Below, in pieces: positions 28,592 to 41,592 of a stretch of 64,000 nucleotides of DNA (its first letter is position 1; each line of letters starts with the position of its first letter). Where the stretch lies: the NCBI RefSeq assembly GCF_025061645.1, contig NZ_JANYMP010000031.1, forward strand, positions 47,518 through 111,517. The letters run 5' to 3'. Under the pieces are notes generated by a model. That model was not told the origin of the DNA and searched no databases. It saw nothing but the letters and a program-made list of their open reading frames with translations. The DNA is from Umezawaea endophytica (GTDB lineage: Bacteria; Actinomycetota; Actinomycetes; Mycobacteriales; Pseudonocardiaceae). Made by a program: the position numbers and the translations under genes.

Positions 28592-30341
28592 GGCTCTCCC
28601 GGTCCGCCGCGAGCGCCGTCTCGGTCGTCTCGTCGTGCGCCACGCGGTGCTTGCCCGGTTTCAGCAGCGAGAAGTGGGACTCGTCGCGCATCCGCTGGAC
28701 CATGTGCGGGTAGTGCAGCTCGAACGCGGGCCGCTCCGAGCGGATCCTGGGCAGTTCGGTGAAGTTGTGCCGCGGCGGGGGCGAGGAGGTGGCCCACTCC
28801 AGGGAGTTGCCGAAGCCCCACGGGTCGTCGGCCGCGGCCGCGTCGCCGAAGCGGTAGCTGCGGAAGACGTTGTACACGAACGGCAGCACCGAGGCGCCCA
28901 GCAGGAACGAGCCGATGGTGGACAGGGTGTTGAGGAACGTGAAGCCGTCGCTCGCCAGGTAGTCGGCGTAGCGCCGGGGCATGCCCTCGTTGCCCAGCCA
29001 GTGCTGCACCAGGAACGTCAGGTGGAAGCCGAGGAACGTGGTCCAGAAGTGCAGCTTCCCCAGGCCCTCGTCGAGCATCCGGCCGGTCATCTTGGGGAAC
29101 CAGAAGTAGATCCCGGCGTAGGTGGCGAACACGATGGTGCCGAACAGCACGTAGTGGAAGTGCGCGACGACGAAGTACGTGTCGGTGACGTGGAAGTCGA
29201 TCGGCGGGGACGCCAGCAGGATGCCGGTGAGGCCGCCGAGCAGGAACGTGACCAGGAAGCCGATGCTGAACAGCATCGGCGCCTCGAACGTCACCTGGCC
29301 GCGCCACATCGTGCCGATCCAGTTGAAGAACTTGATGCCCGTCGGCACGGAGATCAGGAACGTCATGAGCGCGAAGAACGGCAGCAGCACCGCGCCGGTC
29401 GCGTACATGTGGTGCGCCCACACGGCGACCGACAGCATGGCGATGGCCAGGGTCGCGAACACCATCCCCTTGTAGCCGAACAGGGGTTTGCGGCTGAACA
29501 CCGGGATGACCTCGGTGATGATGCCGAAGAACGGCAGCGCCACGATGTAGACCTCGGGGTGACCGAAGAACCAGAACAGGTGCTGCCACAGGATGACGCC
29601 GCCGTTGGCCGGGTCGAACACGTGCGCGCCGATGTGGCGGTCGGCGGCCAGCCCCATCAGGGCGGCGGTGAGGATCGGGAACGCCAGCAGGATCAGGATG
29701 CTGGTCACCAGGATGTTCCAGGTGAAGATCGGCATCCGCCACATCGTCATGCCGGGCGCGCGCAGGCAGACGACGGTCGTCGTCATGTTGACGCCGCCGA
29801 GGATCGTGCCGAGACCGGAGACCGCCAGGCCCATGATCCACAGGTCCGCGCCGATGCCGGGGCTGTGGATCGCGCTGCTCAGCGGTGTGTACGCCGTCCA
29901 GCCGAAGTCCGGCGCGCCGCCGGGCGTCAGGAACGAGGACAGGACGATCAGGCCGCCGAACAGGAACAGCCAGTAGGAGAACGCGTTGAGGCGGGGGAAC
30001 GCCACGTCCGGGGCGCCGATCTGGAGCGGCAGGACGTAGTTGGCGAAGCCGAACAGGATCGGGGTGGCGTAGAGCAGCAGCATGATCGTGCCGTGCATGG
30101 TGAAGAGCTGGTTGTACTGCTCGTTCGACAGGAACTGCATGCCGGGGCGGGCCAGTTCGCCGCGCATCAGCAGCGCCATGACGCCGCCGACCATGAAGAA
30201 GGCGAACGACGTCACGAGGTACAGCAGCCCGATCACCTTGGGATCGGTGGTGCGGAACAGCGAGAGCAGCAGCCCGCCCTTGGGCCGTGGTCGGGCGGCG
30301 CCGGGGTGCACGACCACCGGTGTGGGCCTGAGCGTCGTCAC
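28578..30341 (-). CDS. ctaD: cytochrome c oxidase subunit I (aa3 type)
   Basis: 587 residues from the GTG at 30341 with GAGGGAGG upstream. Twelve TM helices are expected. Heme and copper ligands are visible: the heme a His in [24 protein letters not shown]; the CuB His-Tyr crosslink region [41 protein letters not shown]; and HFHYVLFG for heme a3/a. It is the catalytic core of the terminal oxidase in the cytoplasmic membrane. No ctaC, ctaE or ctaF is adjacent, which is usual in actinobacteria where ctaD is unlinked from qcrCAB-ctaCE. Confidence 0.95.
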   Translation of the reverse strand: MTTLRPTPVVVHPGAARPRPKGGLLLSLFRTTDPKVIGLLYLVTSFAFFMVGGVMALLMRGELARPGMQFLSNEQYNQLFTMHGTIMLLLYATPILFGFANYVLPLQIGAPDVAFPRLNAFSYWLFLFGGLIVLSSFLTPGGAPDFGWTAYTPLSSAIHSPGIGADLWIMGLAVSGLGTILGGVNMTTTVVCLRAPGMTMWRMPIFTWNILVTSILILLAFPILTAALMGLAADRHIGAHVFDPANGGVILWQHLFWFFGHPEVYIVALPFFGIITEVIPVFSRKPLFGYKGMVFATLAIAMLSVAVWAHHMYATGAVLLPFFALMTFLISVPTGIKFFNWIGTMWRGQVTFEAPMLFSIGFLVTFLLGGLTGILLASPPIDFHVTDTYFVVAHFHYVLFGTIVFATYAGIYFWFPKMTGRMLDEGLGKLHFWTTFLGFHLTFLVQHWLGNEGMPRRYADYLASDGFTFLNTLSTIGSFLLGASVLPFVYNVFRSYRFGDAAAADDPWGFGNSLEWATSSPPPRHNFTELPRIRSERPAFELHYPHMVQRMRDESHFSLLKPGKHRVAHDETTETALAADRESPTEP

Positions 30342-30411
30342 TGGCGCCTCCCTCGTCTCGTGGACGTGAGCGGCACCCATGCTCCACCCGCGTGGAACGG
30401 GCGGCAATCGG

Positions 30412-31233
30412 TCAGCCGGGGAGTTGTTCCCCCGGCTTGTTCGGTTCAGGGTCCCCGACCTGGGCGGCCCGGCGGTCCAGGGCGTCCGAGCTCTTCTCCA
30501 GGAACCGCAGCAGCTCCACCGGGAACGGCAGCACCAGCGTCGAGTTCTTCTCCGCGGCCACCTCGACGATCGTCTGGAGCAGCCGAAGCTGCAGCGCGGC
30601 GGGGGTGTTCTCCATCGTCTCGGCGGCCTGCGACAGCTTCACCGACGCCTGGAGCTCGCCGTCCGCGGTGATGATCCGCGCCCGCCGCTCCCGCTCGGCC
30701 TCGGCCTGCCGGGACATCGAGCGCTTCATGCCCTCGGGCAGCGCCACGTCCTTGATCTCCACGCGGTCGATGTCGACGCCCCAGCCGAGCGCCGGCGTGT
30801 CGATCATCAGCTCCAGCCCCTGGTTGAGGCGTTCGCGGTTGGACAGGAGGTCGTCCAGCTCGCTCTTCCCGATGATGGAGCGCAGGGAGGTCTGCGCCAC
30901 CTGGAGGATCGCGAAGCGGTAGTCCTCGACGTTCACCACGGCCCGGACCGGGTCGACGACCTTGAAGTACACCACCGCGTCCACGCGCAGGGTCACGTTG
31001 TCGCGGGTGATGCCGTCCTGGGCGGGGATGGGGAGCGTGACGATCTGGAGGTTGACCTTCCGCAGCCGGTCCACGCCCGGCACCAGCATGGTCAGTCCGG
31101 GGCCGCGGAGCTGTTCGCGCACCCGGCCGAACCGGAAGACGATGCCCTGCTCGAACTGCTTGATGACGCGGGCGCTGGCACCGAGTCCCACGACGGCGAG
31201 GCCCAGCACGCCGCGCACGATGTCGAGGATCAT
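30412..31233 (-). CDS. SPFH/stomatin-like (slipin) membrane protein
   Basis: 273 residues from the ATG at 31233 (GAGGTGG upstream); the upstream in-frame start at 31317 is less likely. One N-terminal hydrophobic helix ([21 protein letters not shown]) is followed by the band-7 domain: [50 protein letters not shown] and [39 protein letters not shown]. Slipins form membrane scaffolds that affect protease or transporter activity. No NfeD-type partner gene is next to it. It is divergent from the MMPL transporter gene with a 136-bp spacer. Confidence 0.9.
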   Translation of the reverse strand: MILDIVRGVLGLAVVGLGASARVIKQFEQGIVFRFGRVREQLRGPGLTMLVPGVDRLRKVNLQIVTLPIPAQDGITRDNVTLRVDAVVYFKVVDPVRAVVNVEDYRFAILQVAQTSLRSIIGKSELDDLLSNRERLNQGLELMIDTPALGWGVDIDRVEIKDVALPEGMKRSMSRQAEAERERRARIITADGELQASVKLSQAAETMENTPAALQLRLLQTIVEVAAEKNSTLVLPFPVELLRFLEKSSDALDRRAAQVGDPEPNKPGEQLPG

Positions 31234-31369
31234 CGGGGACCACCTCACCTCAGCCACGACCCGGTTCCGAGCGTACGCCCGCGACCGGGTCGTCCGGCGG
31301 ATCGTCTTGTCCGACATGTGACCTCGCCCGTCAGGCGGACCTGATCACGGCCGCCTAGCCTTCTGCACC

Positions 31370-33454
31370 ATGAAGTGGCTCCGCTGGACCCTGCCCGCGC
31401 TCCTGGTCGCCGTGTGGCTGCTCGTCGGCGGCATCGGCGGGCCGTTGCAGGGGAAGCTGTCGGAGGTGCAGAAGAACGACAACGCGTCGTTCCTGCCCGC
31501 CTCCGCGGAGGCCACCGAGGTCGCCGACTGGCAGAAGCGGTTCGCGGACCAGGAGTCGCTGCCCGCGCTCGTGGTGTTCGAGCGCGACGGCGGGCTGACC
31601 GAGGAGGACCTGCGCGCGACCGTCGGCCGGGGCGCGGCACTGGCGACGTTCGACGGCCTCGCGGGCGACGTCGTCGGTCCGGTGCCCTCCGAGGACGGCG
31701 AGGCCGCGCAGATCATCGTGCCGCTCAAGCCCGTCGGCTCGGAGATCACCGACGTCGTGGAGGACCTGCGCGCGCTGGTCCGCGAAGGGCTGCCGTCCGG
31801 GTTGACCGTGCACGTCACCGGGCCCGCGGGCATCCTCGGCGACTTCGCCAACGCGTTCGGCGGCATCGACGGGCTGCTGCTGCTCGTGACGGCCGTCGTG
31901 GTCGCGCTGATCCTGCTCGTCGTCTACCGCAGCCCGCTGCTGCCGCTCGTGGTGATCCTCAACGCGGGGCTGGCGCTGTGCCTGGCGGTCATCGCCGTGT
32001 ACCTGCTGGCGCGCGAGGACGTGCTGACGCTCAACGGGCAGAGCCAGGGCATCCTGTTCATCCTCGTGTTCGGCGCGTCCACGGACTACTCGCTGCTGCT
32101 CGTCGCGCGGTTCCGGGAGGAGCTGCACCGGCACGAGGACCGCTGGAGTTCCCTGCGGACGGCCATGAAGCGGTCGCTGGAGCCGATCGTGGCGTCCGCC
32201 GGGACGGTGATCATCGGCCTGCTCTGCCTGCTGCTGTCGGACCTGAAGTCGAACCAGGGCCTCGGGCCGGTCGCGGCGATCGGCATCGCCGCGTCACTGG
32301 TCGCGACGCTCACGTTCCTGCCCGCGATGCTGGCGCTGATCGGCCGGTCGGCGTTCTGGCCGTTCCGGCCGAAGTTCGACACGGTGGCGCACAAGGAGAC
32401 CGGGCTCTGGCAGCGGGTGTCCGCGTTCGTCGGACGGCGGGCTCGGGCGACGTGGATCGTGACGACTCTGGTGCTGCTGGTGGGCGTCGCGTTCGTGCCG
32501 CAGCTCAAGGCGAACGGCGTGGCGCAGACGGACTTCTTCCTCAACCCGGTCGAGTCGGTGACCGGGCAGGAGGTGCTGACCGAGCACTTCGACGGCGGCA
32601 CGGGCTCGCCCGCGGTGATCGTCGTGGACCAGTCGGCGGCGCAGGAGGCCGTGACCAAGGCCAAGGCGGTGCCCGGTGTCGCGGAGGTCGCGCCGTCGAG
32701 CGACAAGGTCGTCGACGGCAAGGTCGAGCTGCTCGCCACGTTGAAGGCCCCGGCCGACAGCGCGGAGGCGACGACGGCGCTGCGGCAGCTCCGGACCGAC
32801 CTGCGCCCGGTGGGCGGCGCGATCGTCGGCGGTGTCACGGCGATCCAGGTCGACGTGCAGGACACCGCGAAGCGCGACCTGCGGGTGATCATCCCCGTGG
32901 TGCTGCTGGTGATCTTCCTCATCCTGGCGCTGCTGCTGCGCGCCCTGCTGGCGCCGCTGCTGCTGATCGCGACCGTCGTGCTGTCGTTCGCCGCGACCCT
33001 GGGCGTGGCCGCGCTGGTGTTCGACCACGTGCTCGGCTTCCCCGGCGCGGACCCGAGCGTGCCGCTGTTCGCGTTCGTGTTCCTGGTGGCGCTCGGCATC
33101 GACTACAACATCTTCCTGATGACCAGGGTGCGCGAGGAGTCGATCCGGCACGGCACGCGCGAGGGCACGCTGATCGGCCTGTCCGTCACCGGCGGGGTGA
33201 TCACCTCGGCCGGTGTCGTGCTCGCGGCGACGTTCGCCGCGCTCGCGGTCCTGCCGATCCTGTTCCTCGCGCAGATCGCGTTCCTGGTGGCGTTCGGCGT
33301 CCTGCTGGACACGCTCATCGTGCGCTCGCTGCTCGTGCCCGCCCTCACCGTGGACATCGGCCGCGCGGTCTGGTGGCCGTCGGCGCTGGCGCGGAGGGGT
33401 GTGACCGGCGTCCCAGCAGACGAGAAGTCCTCCCAGTCCGCGCACTCGGGTTAG
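31370..33454 (+). CDS. MMPL/RND-family membrane transporter
   Basis: 694 residues with two repeats, each of one TM helix, an extracytoplasmic loop and a five-helix bundle. The first bundle has [24 protein letters not shown] and [25 protein letters not shown]; the second has [25 protein letters not shown] and [27 protein letters not shown]. The Asp-Tyr pairs in GASTDY and LGIDYN form the MmpL proton relay. Relatives export lipids, siderophores or antibiotics such as actinorhodin. The stop is only 10 bp before mshC, so the two are probably co-transcribed; a functional link is not implied. Confidence 0.9.
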   Translation: MKWLRWTLPALLVAVWLLVGGIGGPLQGKLSEVQKNDNASFLPASAEATEVADWQKRFADQESLPALVVFERDGGLTEEDLRATVGRGAALATFDGLAGDVVGPVPSEDGEAAQIIVPLKPVGSEITDVVEDLRALVREGLPSGLTVHVTGPAGILGDFANAFGGIDGLLLLVTAVVVALILLVVYRSPLLPLVVILNAGLALCLAVIAVYLLAREDVLTLNGQSQGILFILVFGASTDYSLLLVARFREELHRHEDRWSSLRTAMKRSLEPIVASAGTVIIGLLCLLLSDLKSNQGLGPVAAIGIAASLVATLTFLPAMLALIGRSAFWPFRPKFDTVAHKETGLWQRVSAFVGRRARATWIVTTLVLLVGVAFVPQLKANGVAQTDFFLNPVESVTGQEVLTEHFDGGTGSPAVIVVDQSAAQEAVTKAKAVPGVAEVAPSSDKVVDGKVELLATLKAPADSAEATTALRQLRTDLRPVGGAIVGGVTAIQVDVQDTAKRDLRVIIPVVLLVIFLILALLLRALLAPLLLIATVVLSFAATLGVAALVFDHVLGFPGADPSVPLFAFVFLVALGIDYNIFLMTRVREESIRHGTREGTLIGLSVTGGVITSAGVVLAATFAALAVLPILFLAQIAFLVAFGVLLDTLIVRSLLVPALTVDIGRAVWWPSALARRGVTGVPADEKSSQSAHSG

Positions 33455-33464
33455 GGTCGAACCC

Positions 33465-34703
33465 ATGCAGACCTGGTCATCCATCCCAGTGCCGCGGGTA
33501 GCGGGCGAACCTCGACCCCTGCGGTTGTTCGACACGGCCACGGGCGAGGTCCGCCCGACGGCGCCGGGCGAAACCGCCAGGTTGTACGTCTGCGGCATCA
33601 CGCCGTACGACGCCACGCACCTCGGCCACGCGGCCACGTACCTCGCCTTCGACCTCGTGCACCGGCTGTGGCTCGACAACGGCCACGACGTCCACTACGT
33701 GCAGAACGTCACGGACATCGACGACCCGCTGCTGGAGCGCGCGGCCCGCGACCAGGACGACTGGGTCGTGCTCGGCATGCGGGAGACCGCGCTGTTCCGC
33801 GAGGACATGGAGGCGCTGCGGGTCCTGCCCCCGCGCCAGTACATCGGCGCGGTCGAGGCGATCCCGGAGATCGTCGAGGCCATCGCGAAGCTCGTCGCCG
33901 ACGGCGCCGCGTACCGCGTGGACGACGCCGAGTACCCCGACGTCTACTTCGACCACACCGTCACCGGCCGGTTCGGCTACGAGTCGAACTACGACGAGCA
34001 GACGATGCTGGGCTTCTTCGCCGAGCGCGGCGGCGACCCCGACCGCCCCGGCAAGCGGCACCCGCTGGACGCCCTGCTGTGGCGCCTGGAACGGCCGGAC
34101 GAGCCCGCGTGGCCGTCGGACCTCGGCGCGGGCCGCCCCGGCTGGCACATCGAGTGCAGCGCCATCGCCCTCAACCGGCTCGGCACCGCGTTCGACGTCC
34201 AGGGCGGCGGCTCGGACCTCGTCTTCCCGCACCACGAGTACAGCTCCGCGCACGCGGAGGCGTTGACCGGCGAGCACCCCTTCGCCCGGCACTACGTGCA
34301 CGCGGGCATGATCGGCCTCGACGGGGAGAAGATGTCGAAGTCCAGGGGCAACCTGGTCTTCGTGTCGAAGCTGCGGGCCCAGAAGGTCGACCCGAACGCC
34401 GTCCGGCTCGCGCTGTTCGCGGGCCACTACCGGTCCGACCGACCGTGGAGCGACGCGCTGCTCGACGAGGCGCTGACCAGGCTCGACCGCTGGCGCGCCG
34501 CGACGGCACTGGTGGCGGCCCCGTCCGCGGAGGACACCATCGCCCGGCTGCGCGACCACCTCGGCAACGACCTGGACACCCCGCGCGCGCTGGCCGCCGT
34601 GGACGCCTGGGCCGCCGACGCGCTGGCCTCGGGCGGCTCGGACCACTCGGCCCCGGCGCTCGTGCGCGACGCCGTGGACGCGCTGCTGGGCGTGGCGCTC
34701 TAG
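33465..34703 (+). CDS. mshC: mycothiol ligase MshC (Cys:GlcN-Ins ligase)
   Basis: 412 residues, the usual MshC length. It joins cysteine to glucosaminyl-inositol in mycothiol synthesis using ATP. The class I tRNA synthetase-like fold is shown by [27 protein letters not shown] (zinc-ligand Cys43 and HLGH at 52-55), [32 protein letters not shown] and the KMSKS loop in [13 protein letters not shown]. The opening [10 protein letters not shown] and the shorter C terminus separate MshC from CysS, which has an anticodon-binding domain. Mycothiol confirms an actinobacterial host. A strong terminator follows. Confidence 0.95.
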   Translation: MQTWSSIPVPRVAGEPRPLRLFDTATGEVRPTAPGETARLYVCGITPYDATHLGHAATYLAFDLVHRLWLDNGHDVHYVQNVTDIDDPLLERAARDQDDWVVLGMRETALFREDMEALRVLPPRQYIGAVEAIPEIVEAIAKLVADGAAYRVDDAEYPDVYFDHTVTGRFGYESNYDEQTMLGFFAERGGDPDRPGKRHPLDALLWRLERPDEPAWPSDLGAGRPGWHIECSAIALNRLGTAFDVQGGGSDLVFPHHEYSSAHAEALTGEHPFARHYVHAGMIGLDGEKMSKSRGNLVFVSKLRAQKVDPNAVRLALFAGHYRSDRPWSDALLDEALTRLDRWRAATALVAAPSAEDTIARLRDHLGNDLDTPRALAAVDAWAADALASGGSDHSAPALVRDAVDALLGVAL

Positions 34704-34715
34704 CCGGAGGAGCAC

Positions 34716-34749
34716 AAAGGCCGTCCTGCGCTGAGCAGGACGGCCTTTT
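34716..34749. terminator. strong rho-independent terminator
   Basis: A perfect stem of 13-14 bp (AAAGGCCGTCCTGC with GCAGGACGGCCTTTT) ends with TTTTC on the plus strand and has an A-run before it, so it works in both directions. It lies between the convergent mshC and subtilisin-like protease genes. Confidence 0.93.
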
Positions 34750-34811
34750 CCGTGCTGTGGGGCCCGTGGGTGAGCCGGGCGGGGCGGCTCACCCACGGGA
34801 TGGGTCGGGAC

Positions 34812-36623
34812 CTACGCGTCCAGCGTCCACGAGTCGATGCGACCCGTGTCGAGGAACGCCTGGTCGCGGACCCGCAGCTTCCAGGTACCGGCGGCGACCT
34901 CGCTGGAGGCGTTCACCGTGTACGTCTGGTTGATGTTGTCCGTGCTGCCACCGGTGCGGTTGTGCAGGTTGTACGAGGTGCCGTCCGGCGCGACGAGGTC
35001 GACGACCAGGTCACCGATGTAGGTGTGGACGATCGCGACCGTGACCTTCGTGGTCGCGGAGGCGTTGCCGGAGCAGGACAGCGCGATGGAGCTGCTCACG
35101 TCCGAGTTGTCCGGGATCGCCACGTCGGTGCCGTTGGTGGCCGGGTCGCAGCCGGAGCCGATCGGGTTGACGACCCAGGAGAAGGTCGCCGAAGCGGTCT
35201 TCGCGGCGGCGTCCGTCGCGGTCGCCGTCACAGAGGAGGTGCCCGCGGTGGTGGGCGTGCCGGAGATCAGGCCCGAGGAGCTGATCGACAGGCCCGCCGG
35301 GAGGCCGGTGGCGGTCCAGGTGTACGGCGCGGTGCCGTTCGACGCCGAGAGCTGGAGGCTGACGGCCGTGCCGACGGTGCTGGTCTGCGCGCCGGGGTTG
35401 GCGACCGACGGGTTGCCTGGCACGCCACCGGTGCCGGTGAACAGCAGCTTGTTCGGCGAACCGGTGCCGGGGCTGGTGATCTTGTCACTGGTCGCGGCGT
35501 TGACGATCGCCGAGTGGACGGTCGCCGGGCTCGCGGACGGGTTGTCCGCCAGGTAGAGGGCCACCGCGCCCGCGACGTGCGGTGCCGCCATCGACGTGCC
35601 GCTGATGTTGTTCGTGGCCGTGTCGTTGGTGTTCCACGACGACACGATGTTCTGGCCGGGGGCGAACAGGTCGGTGCAGGTGCCGAAGTTCGAGAACGAG
35701 GCACGCGCGTCGGTGTTGGTCGACGCGTTCACCGTGAGCGCCGTGGCGACGCGTGCCGGGGAGAAGTTGCACGCGTTGGCGTTCGAGTTGCCCGACGCGA
35801 TGGCGTAGGAGACACCCGAGGCGATGGAGTTCGCGACCGCGTTGTCCAGGGTCGTGTCGACGCCGCCACCGAGGCTCATGTTGGCCACGGCGGGCTTGAT
35901 GGCGTTCGCGGTCACCCAGTCGATGCCCGCGACGACGCCTGCGGTCGTGCCGGAGCCGGAGCAGTTCAGCACCTTGACGGCGACGATGGAGACGCCCTTC
36001 GCGACGCCGTACTCGGAGCCGCCGACCGTGCCCGCCACGTGGGTGCCGTGGCCGTTGCAGTCGGAGTTGTTGCCGTCACCGGAGGTGTTGGTGCCCCACG
36101 TCGCACGCCCGCCGAACGTGGAGTGCGTGGTGCGCACGCCGGTGTCGACGATGTAGGCGTGCACGTTCGACGCCGTCGTGCTGTACGTGTAGCTGTTGTC
36201 GAGAGGCAGGTTCTGCTGGTCGATCCGGTCGATGCCCCAGGAGGGGACCGGCGACTGGGTGTCGGCGAGCTTGACCACCGCGTCCTGCTGGACGTAGGCG
36301 ACCGTGGGGTCCGCGGCGAGCTTGCGGGCCTGGTCGGCGGTCATCGTGACGGAGAAGCCGTTGATCGCGTGCTTGAACGCGGCACGCACCTGGCCGCCGT
36401 ACTTCGAGGTCAAGGAGCCCGCCGTCTTCGCGGACTCGGCCCGCGGCGACGCGCTCTCCTTGAGCGTGACGATGTAGCTGTCCTTGACGGCGTCGGCGCG
36501 GTCCGCACCGAGGATCTGGCCTTCGGCCGACGCGGGCGCGGCGGCGGTGATGGCCAGGGCGACGGCCGCGGTGGCGGCCATGCCCAATCCGGCCAGACGT
36601 CTGGTGATCCGAGCGTCTCCCAT
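34812..36623 (-). CDS. secreted subtilisin-like (S8) protease with Ig-like and P domains
   Basis: 603 residues from the ATG at 36623 (GAGGGAGA upstream). A Sec signal peptide (residues 1-33) is followed by an I9 propeptide (DSYIVTLKES to about residue 125). The S8 catalytic domain has Asp160 (YIVDTGV), His192 (NGHGTHVAG) and Ser344 (SGTSMAAPHVAG). An Ig-like He_PIG domain starts near residue 395 (NPGAQTSTVGTAVSLQLSA, then GLPAGLSISSSGLISGTPT). The last roughly 100 residues form a proprotein-convertase P domain (TKVTVAIVHTYIGDLVVDLVAPDG). It is an extracellular nutrient-scavenging protease. Two perfect palindromes lie 33-86 bp upstream of the start. Confidence 0.95.
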   Translation of the reverse strand: MGDARITRRLAGLGMAATAAVALAITAAAPASAEGQILGADRADAVKDSYIVTLKESASPRAESAKTAGSLTSKYGGQVRAAFKHAINGFSVTMTADQARKLAADPTVAYVQQDAVVKLADTQSPVPSWGIDRIDQQNLPLDNSYTYSTTASNVHAYIVDTGVRTTHSTFGGRATWGTNTSGDGNNSDCNGHGTHVAGTVGGSEYGVAKGVSIVAVKVLNCSGSGTTAGVVAGIDWVTANAIKPAVANMSLGGGVDTTLDNAVANSIASGVSYAIASGNSNANACNFSPARVATALTVNASTNTDARASFSNFGTCTDLFAPGQNIVSSWNTNDTATNNISGTSMAAPHVAGAVALYLADNPSASPATVHSAIVNAATSDKITSPGTGSPNKLLFTGTGGVPGNPSVANPGAQTSTVGTAVSLQLSASNGTAPYTWTATGLPAGLSISSSGLISGTPTTAGTSSVTATATDAAAKTASATFSWVVNPIGSGCDPATNGTDVAIPDNSDVSSSIALSCSGNASATTKVTVAIVHTYIGDLVVDLVAPDGTSYNLHNRTGGSTDNINQTYTVNASSEVAAGTWKLRVRDQAFLDTGRIDSWTLDA

Positions 36624-36655
36624 TGCAGGTGTCTCCCTCAAGACAGTGTCGCCCG

Positions 36656-36677
36656 GTCGTTCGGCACGCCGAACGAC
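36656..36677. promoter_or_regulatory. perfect 10-bp inverted repeat, candidate operator 1
   Basis: GTCGTTCGGC (36656-36665) and GCCGAACGAC (36668-36677) are exact reverse complements around a two-base spacer. The site is 33 bp upstream of the S8 protease start and shares CGTTCG/CGAACG half-sites with the palindrome at 36696-36709. There is no T-run, so operator function is more likely than termination. Confidence 0.5.
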
Positions 36678-36695
36678 TGAGCTGCAGGGATGGGA

Positions 36696-36709
36696 CGTTC
36701 GCGCGAACG
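36696..36709. promoter_or_regulatory. perfect 14-bp palindrome, candidate operator 2
   Basis: CGTTCGCGCGAACG is fully self-complementary. It repeats the CGTTCG half-site of the neighbouring palindrome with a two-base instead of a six-base spacer. Confidence 0.45.
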
Positions 36710-37159
36710 GGTGAAGCGGTAATCGACCGGTTACAGAAGATAGTCGTGATGTTCGAGGTCCGGGAGTAGGACCGATCGTTGCAACTTCGCACGGAAAATT
36801 ACCCGTTGACATGCGAATACCCGGATCCGCGTTTAACGGGCCGGATCACCGGGAACGCGCGTCGCGACTACCCCGCTAGGCCGGATGGCCGCTACCGTCG
36901 GGCGGCCCTACCCGCTTCCGGGCACACCTGCATAGCGTCACCCATTAGGAGGACCGGAACCGAGTCGAGTGGTTCAGGGCCGATGGGGACGCGGAGCCAT
37001 GTGTCGGGTCGAGCGCGTGACCACGCAGCAACGTGGTCGATCACCTCATCGCCATCGGGACGCTGGGTGTTACAGGTCCGCTCGACGCCGTTCGACCCGG
37101 CGCCGGTTCTCCTCCGCCCCTCCGGGGGTGTCCCTGCATCCGAGGAAGAGGAGAGCTGG

Positions 37160-38287
37160 ATGAAGTGCACGAGTGTTGCGCGGGCAGCCGGAGCAGCAGT
37201 GCTCGCGACCCTCGCGGTGGTGCCCGGTACGGCCTTGGCCTCCGCCTCGGAACCGTCCGCCGCGCTACCCGCCGAGGTGTTGGCCGCCTACCAGCGCGAC
37301 CTCGGGTTGGACTCGGGCGAGGCGAAGGCGCGATTGGAGTTGGAACGGACGGCCGCCGCGACGCAGAGGTCGGCCCAGGAGTTCGTCGGGGCCGCCTACG
37401 GCGGGGCGTGGTTCGACGCGGACAGCGGGAAGCTCGTCGTGGGCGTCACCGACGAGGCGAAGTCCAGGGTGGTGAAGGCACTCGGCGCCGAGCCGAAGGT
37501 GGTGGCGAACAGCGCGACGACGCTGGCCGACACCAAGGGCAAGATCGACCGGGCTGGCAAGGCGCCCGGCGCGGTGACCGGGTGGTACGTCGACACCAAG
37601 GCCAACTCGGTCGTGGTGACCGTGAAGCGCGGGGCCGTCGACGGTGAGGTCGCGAAGTTCCTCGACACGGCCAAGGCGGCGGGTCCCGTCTCGGTCGTGG
37701 AGGCGGACCGGGCGCCGAGGCTGTACGCGGACATCCGCGGCGGCGACGCCTACAACATCAACGGCTCGTCGCGGTGCTCCATCGGGTTCGCCGTGTCCGG
37801 CGGGTTCGTGTCGGCGGGCCACTGCGGCTCGGCCGGTGACTCCGTGACGTCCGGTGGCCAGTCGATGGGCTCGTTCGAGGGGTCCTCGTTCCCCGGCAAC
37901 GACTACTCGTACGTGACCACCGGCTCCGGCTGGACGCCCACGGCGAAGGTCAACCACTACGGCGGCTCCGACGTGATCGTGTCGGGGTCCACCGAGGCGG
38001 CCGTCGGCGCGTCGGTGTGCCGCTCGGGTTCCACGACCGGGTGGCACTGCGGCACCGTCCAGTCCAAGGACGAGACGGTGAACTACCAGGAGGGGTCCGT
38101 CTCGGGCCTGACCCGGACGAACGCGTGCGCCGAGCCCGGCGACTCCGGCGGTTCCTGGGTCAGCGGGACCCAGGCGCAGGGTGTGACCTCGGGTGGTTCC
38201 GGTGACTGCACCTCCGGCGGGGAGACCTACTTCCAGCCGGTCAACGAGATCCTGTCCGTCTACGGGGTCAGCCTGATCACCGGCTGA
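37160..38287 (+). CDS. secreted chymotrypsin-like serine protease (S1, streptogrisin/alpha-lytic type)
   Basis: 375 residues from an ATG with a GGAAGAGGAGAG site; longer frames upstream are leader. The signal peptide is residues 1-29. An alpha-lytic-type prodomain to about residue 190 includes FVGAAYGGAWFDADSGKLVVGVTD. The mature domain begins near RLYADIRGGDAYNI. The triad is His221 (VSAGHCGS), Asp248 (NDYSYV) and Ser329 (EPGDSGGSW), with six Cys for the usual disulphides. The prodomain is a folding catalyst and inhibitor. The enzyme is extracellular, divergent from the S8 protease, with a hairpin after its stop. Confidence 0.95.
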   Translation: MKCTSVARAAGAAVLATLAVVPGTALASASEPSAALPAEVLAAYQRDLGLDSGEAKARLELERTAAATQRSAQEFVGAAYGGAWFDADSGKLVVGVTDEAKSRVVKALGAEPKVVANSATTLADTKGKIDRAGKAPGAVTGWYVDTKANSVVVTVKRGAVDGEVAKFLDTAKAAGPVSVVEADRAPRLYADIRGGDAYNINGSSRCSIGFAVSGGFVSAGHCGSAGDSVTSGGQSMGSFEGSSFPGNDYSYVTTGSGWTPTAKVNHYGGSDVIVSGSTEAAVGASVCRSGSTTGWHCGTVQSKDETVNYQEGSVSGLTRTNACAEPGDSGGSWVSGTQAQGVTSGGSGDCTSGGETYFQPVNEILSVYGVSLITG

Positions 38288-38300
38288 CCGCGTCGCGAAA

Positions 38301-38335
38301 CCGATGGGCCACCTTGGGATCGGGTGGCCCATCGG
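38301..38335 (+). terminator. hairpin terminator
   Basis: A 13-bp perfect stem (38301-38313 with 38323-38335) has a nine-base loop and starts 14 bases after the S1 protease stop. Confidence 0.8.
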
Positions 38336-38424
38336 TGTGCGCGGACCTCACCACCGGGTGAAATCCCAGGTCGTGCGCCCCAGGGCGGCGCGGCCAAGGC
38401 GATGATCACCCCCACGGTCAGTAG

Positions 38425-41501
<3,077 letters not shown>

Positions 41502-41556
41502 CGCCGCCTCATCCCCTTCGTCCGATTCGAGTCGGAACCTTATCGTATTTCAGAAC

Positions 41557-41572
41557 TTCACGAATTTGTGAA
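41557..41572. promoter_or_regulatory. palindromic operator candidate for the GbsR-type regulator
   Basis: TTCAC-GAATTT-GTGAA has 5-bp perfect arms in an AT-rich stretch between the divergent regulator (start 41501) and ABC ATPase (start 41593). It lies only 20 bp before the transporter start, where a bound repressor would block transcription. Inference from position and symmetry. Confidence 0.55.
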
Positions 41573-41592
41573 ACAAGCGTAGCTTACGGATC

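Larger units (their letters stand above)
36624..37159. other. divergent promoter region between two secreted protease genes
   Basis: 536 bases without a supported gene. The side nearest the S8 gene has two perfect palindromes (36656-36677 and 36696-36709). Around 36720-36800 the AT content rises sharply, as expected of promoters. From about 36930 to 37159 is a long leader for the S1 protease gene, ending in a strong GGAAGAGGAGAG site. Confidence 0.6.
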
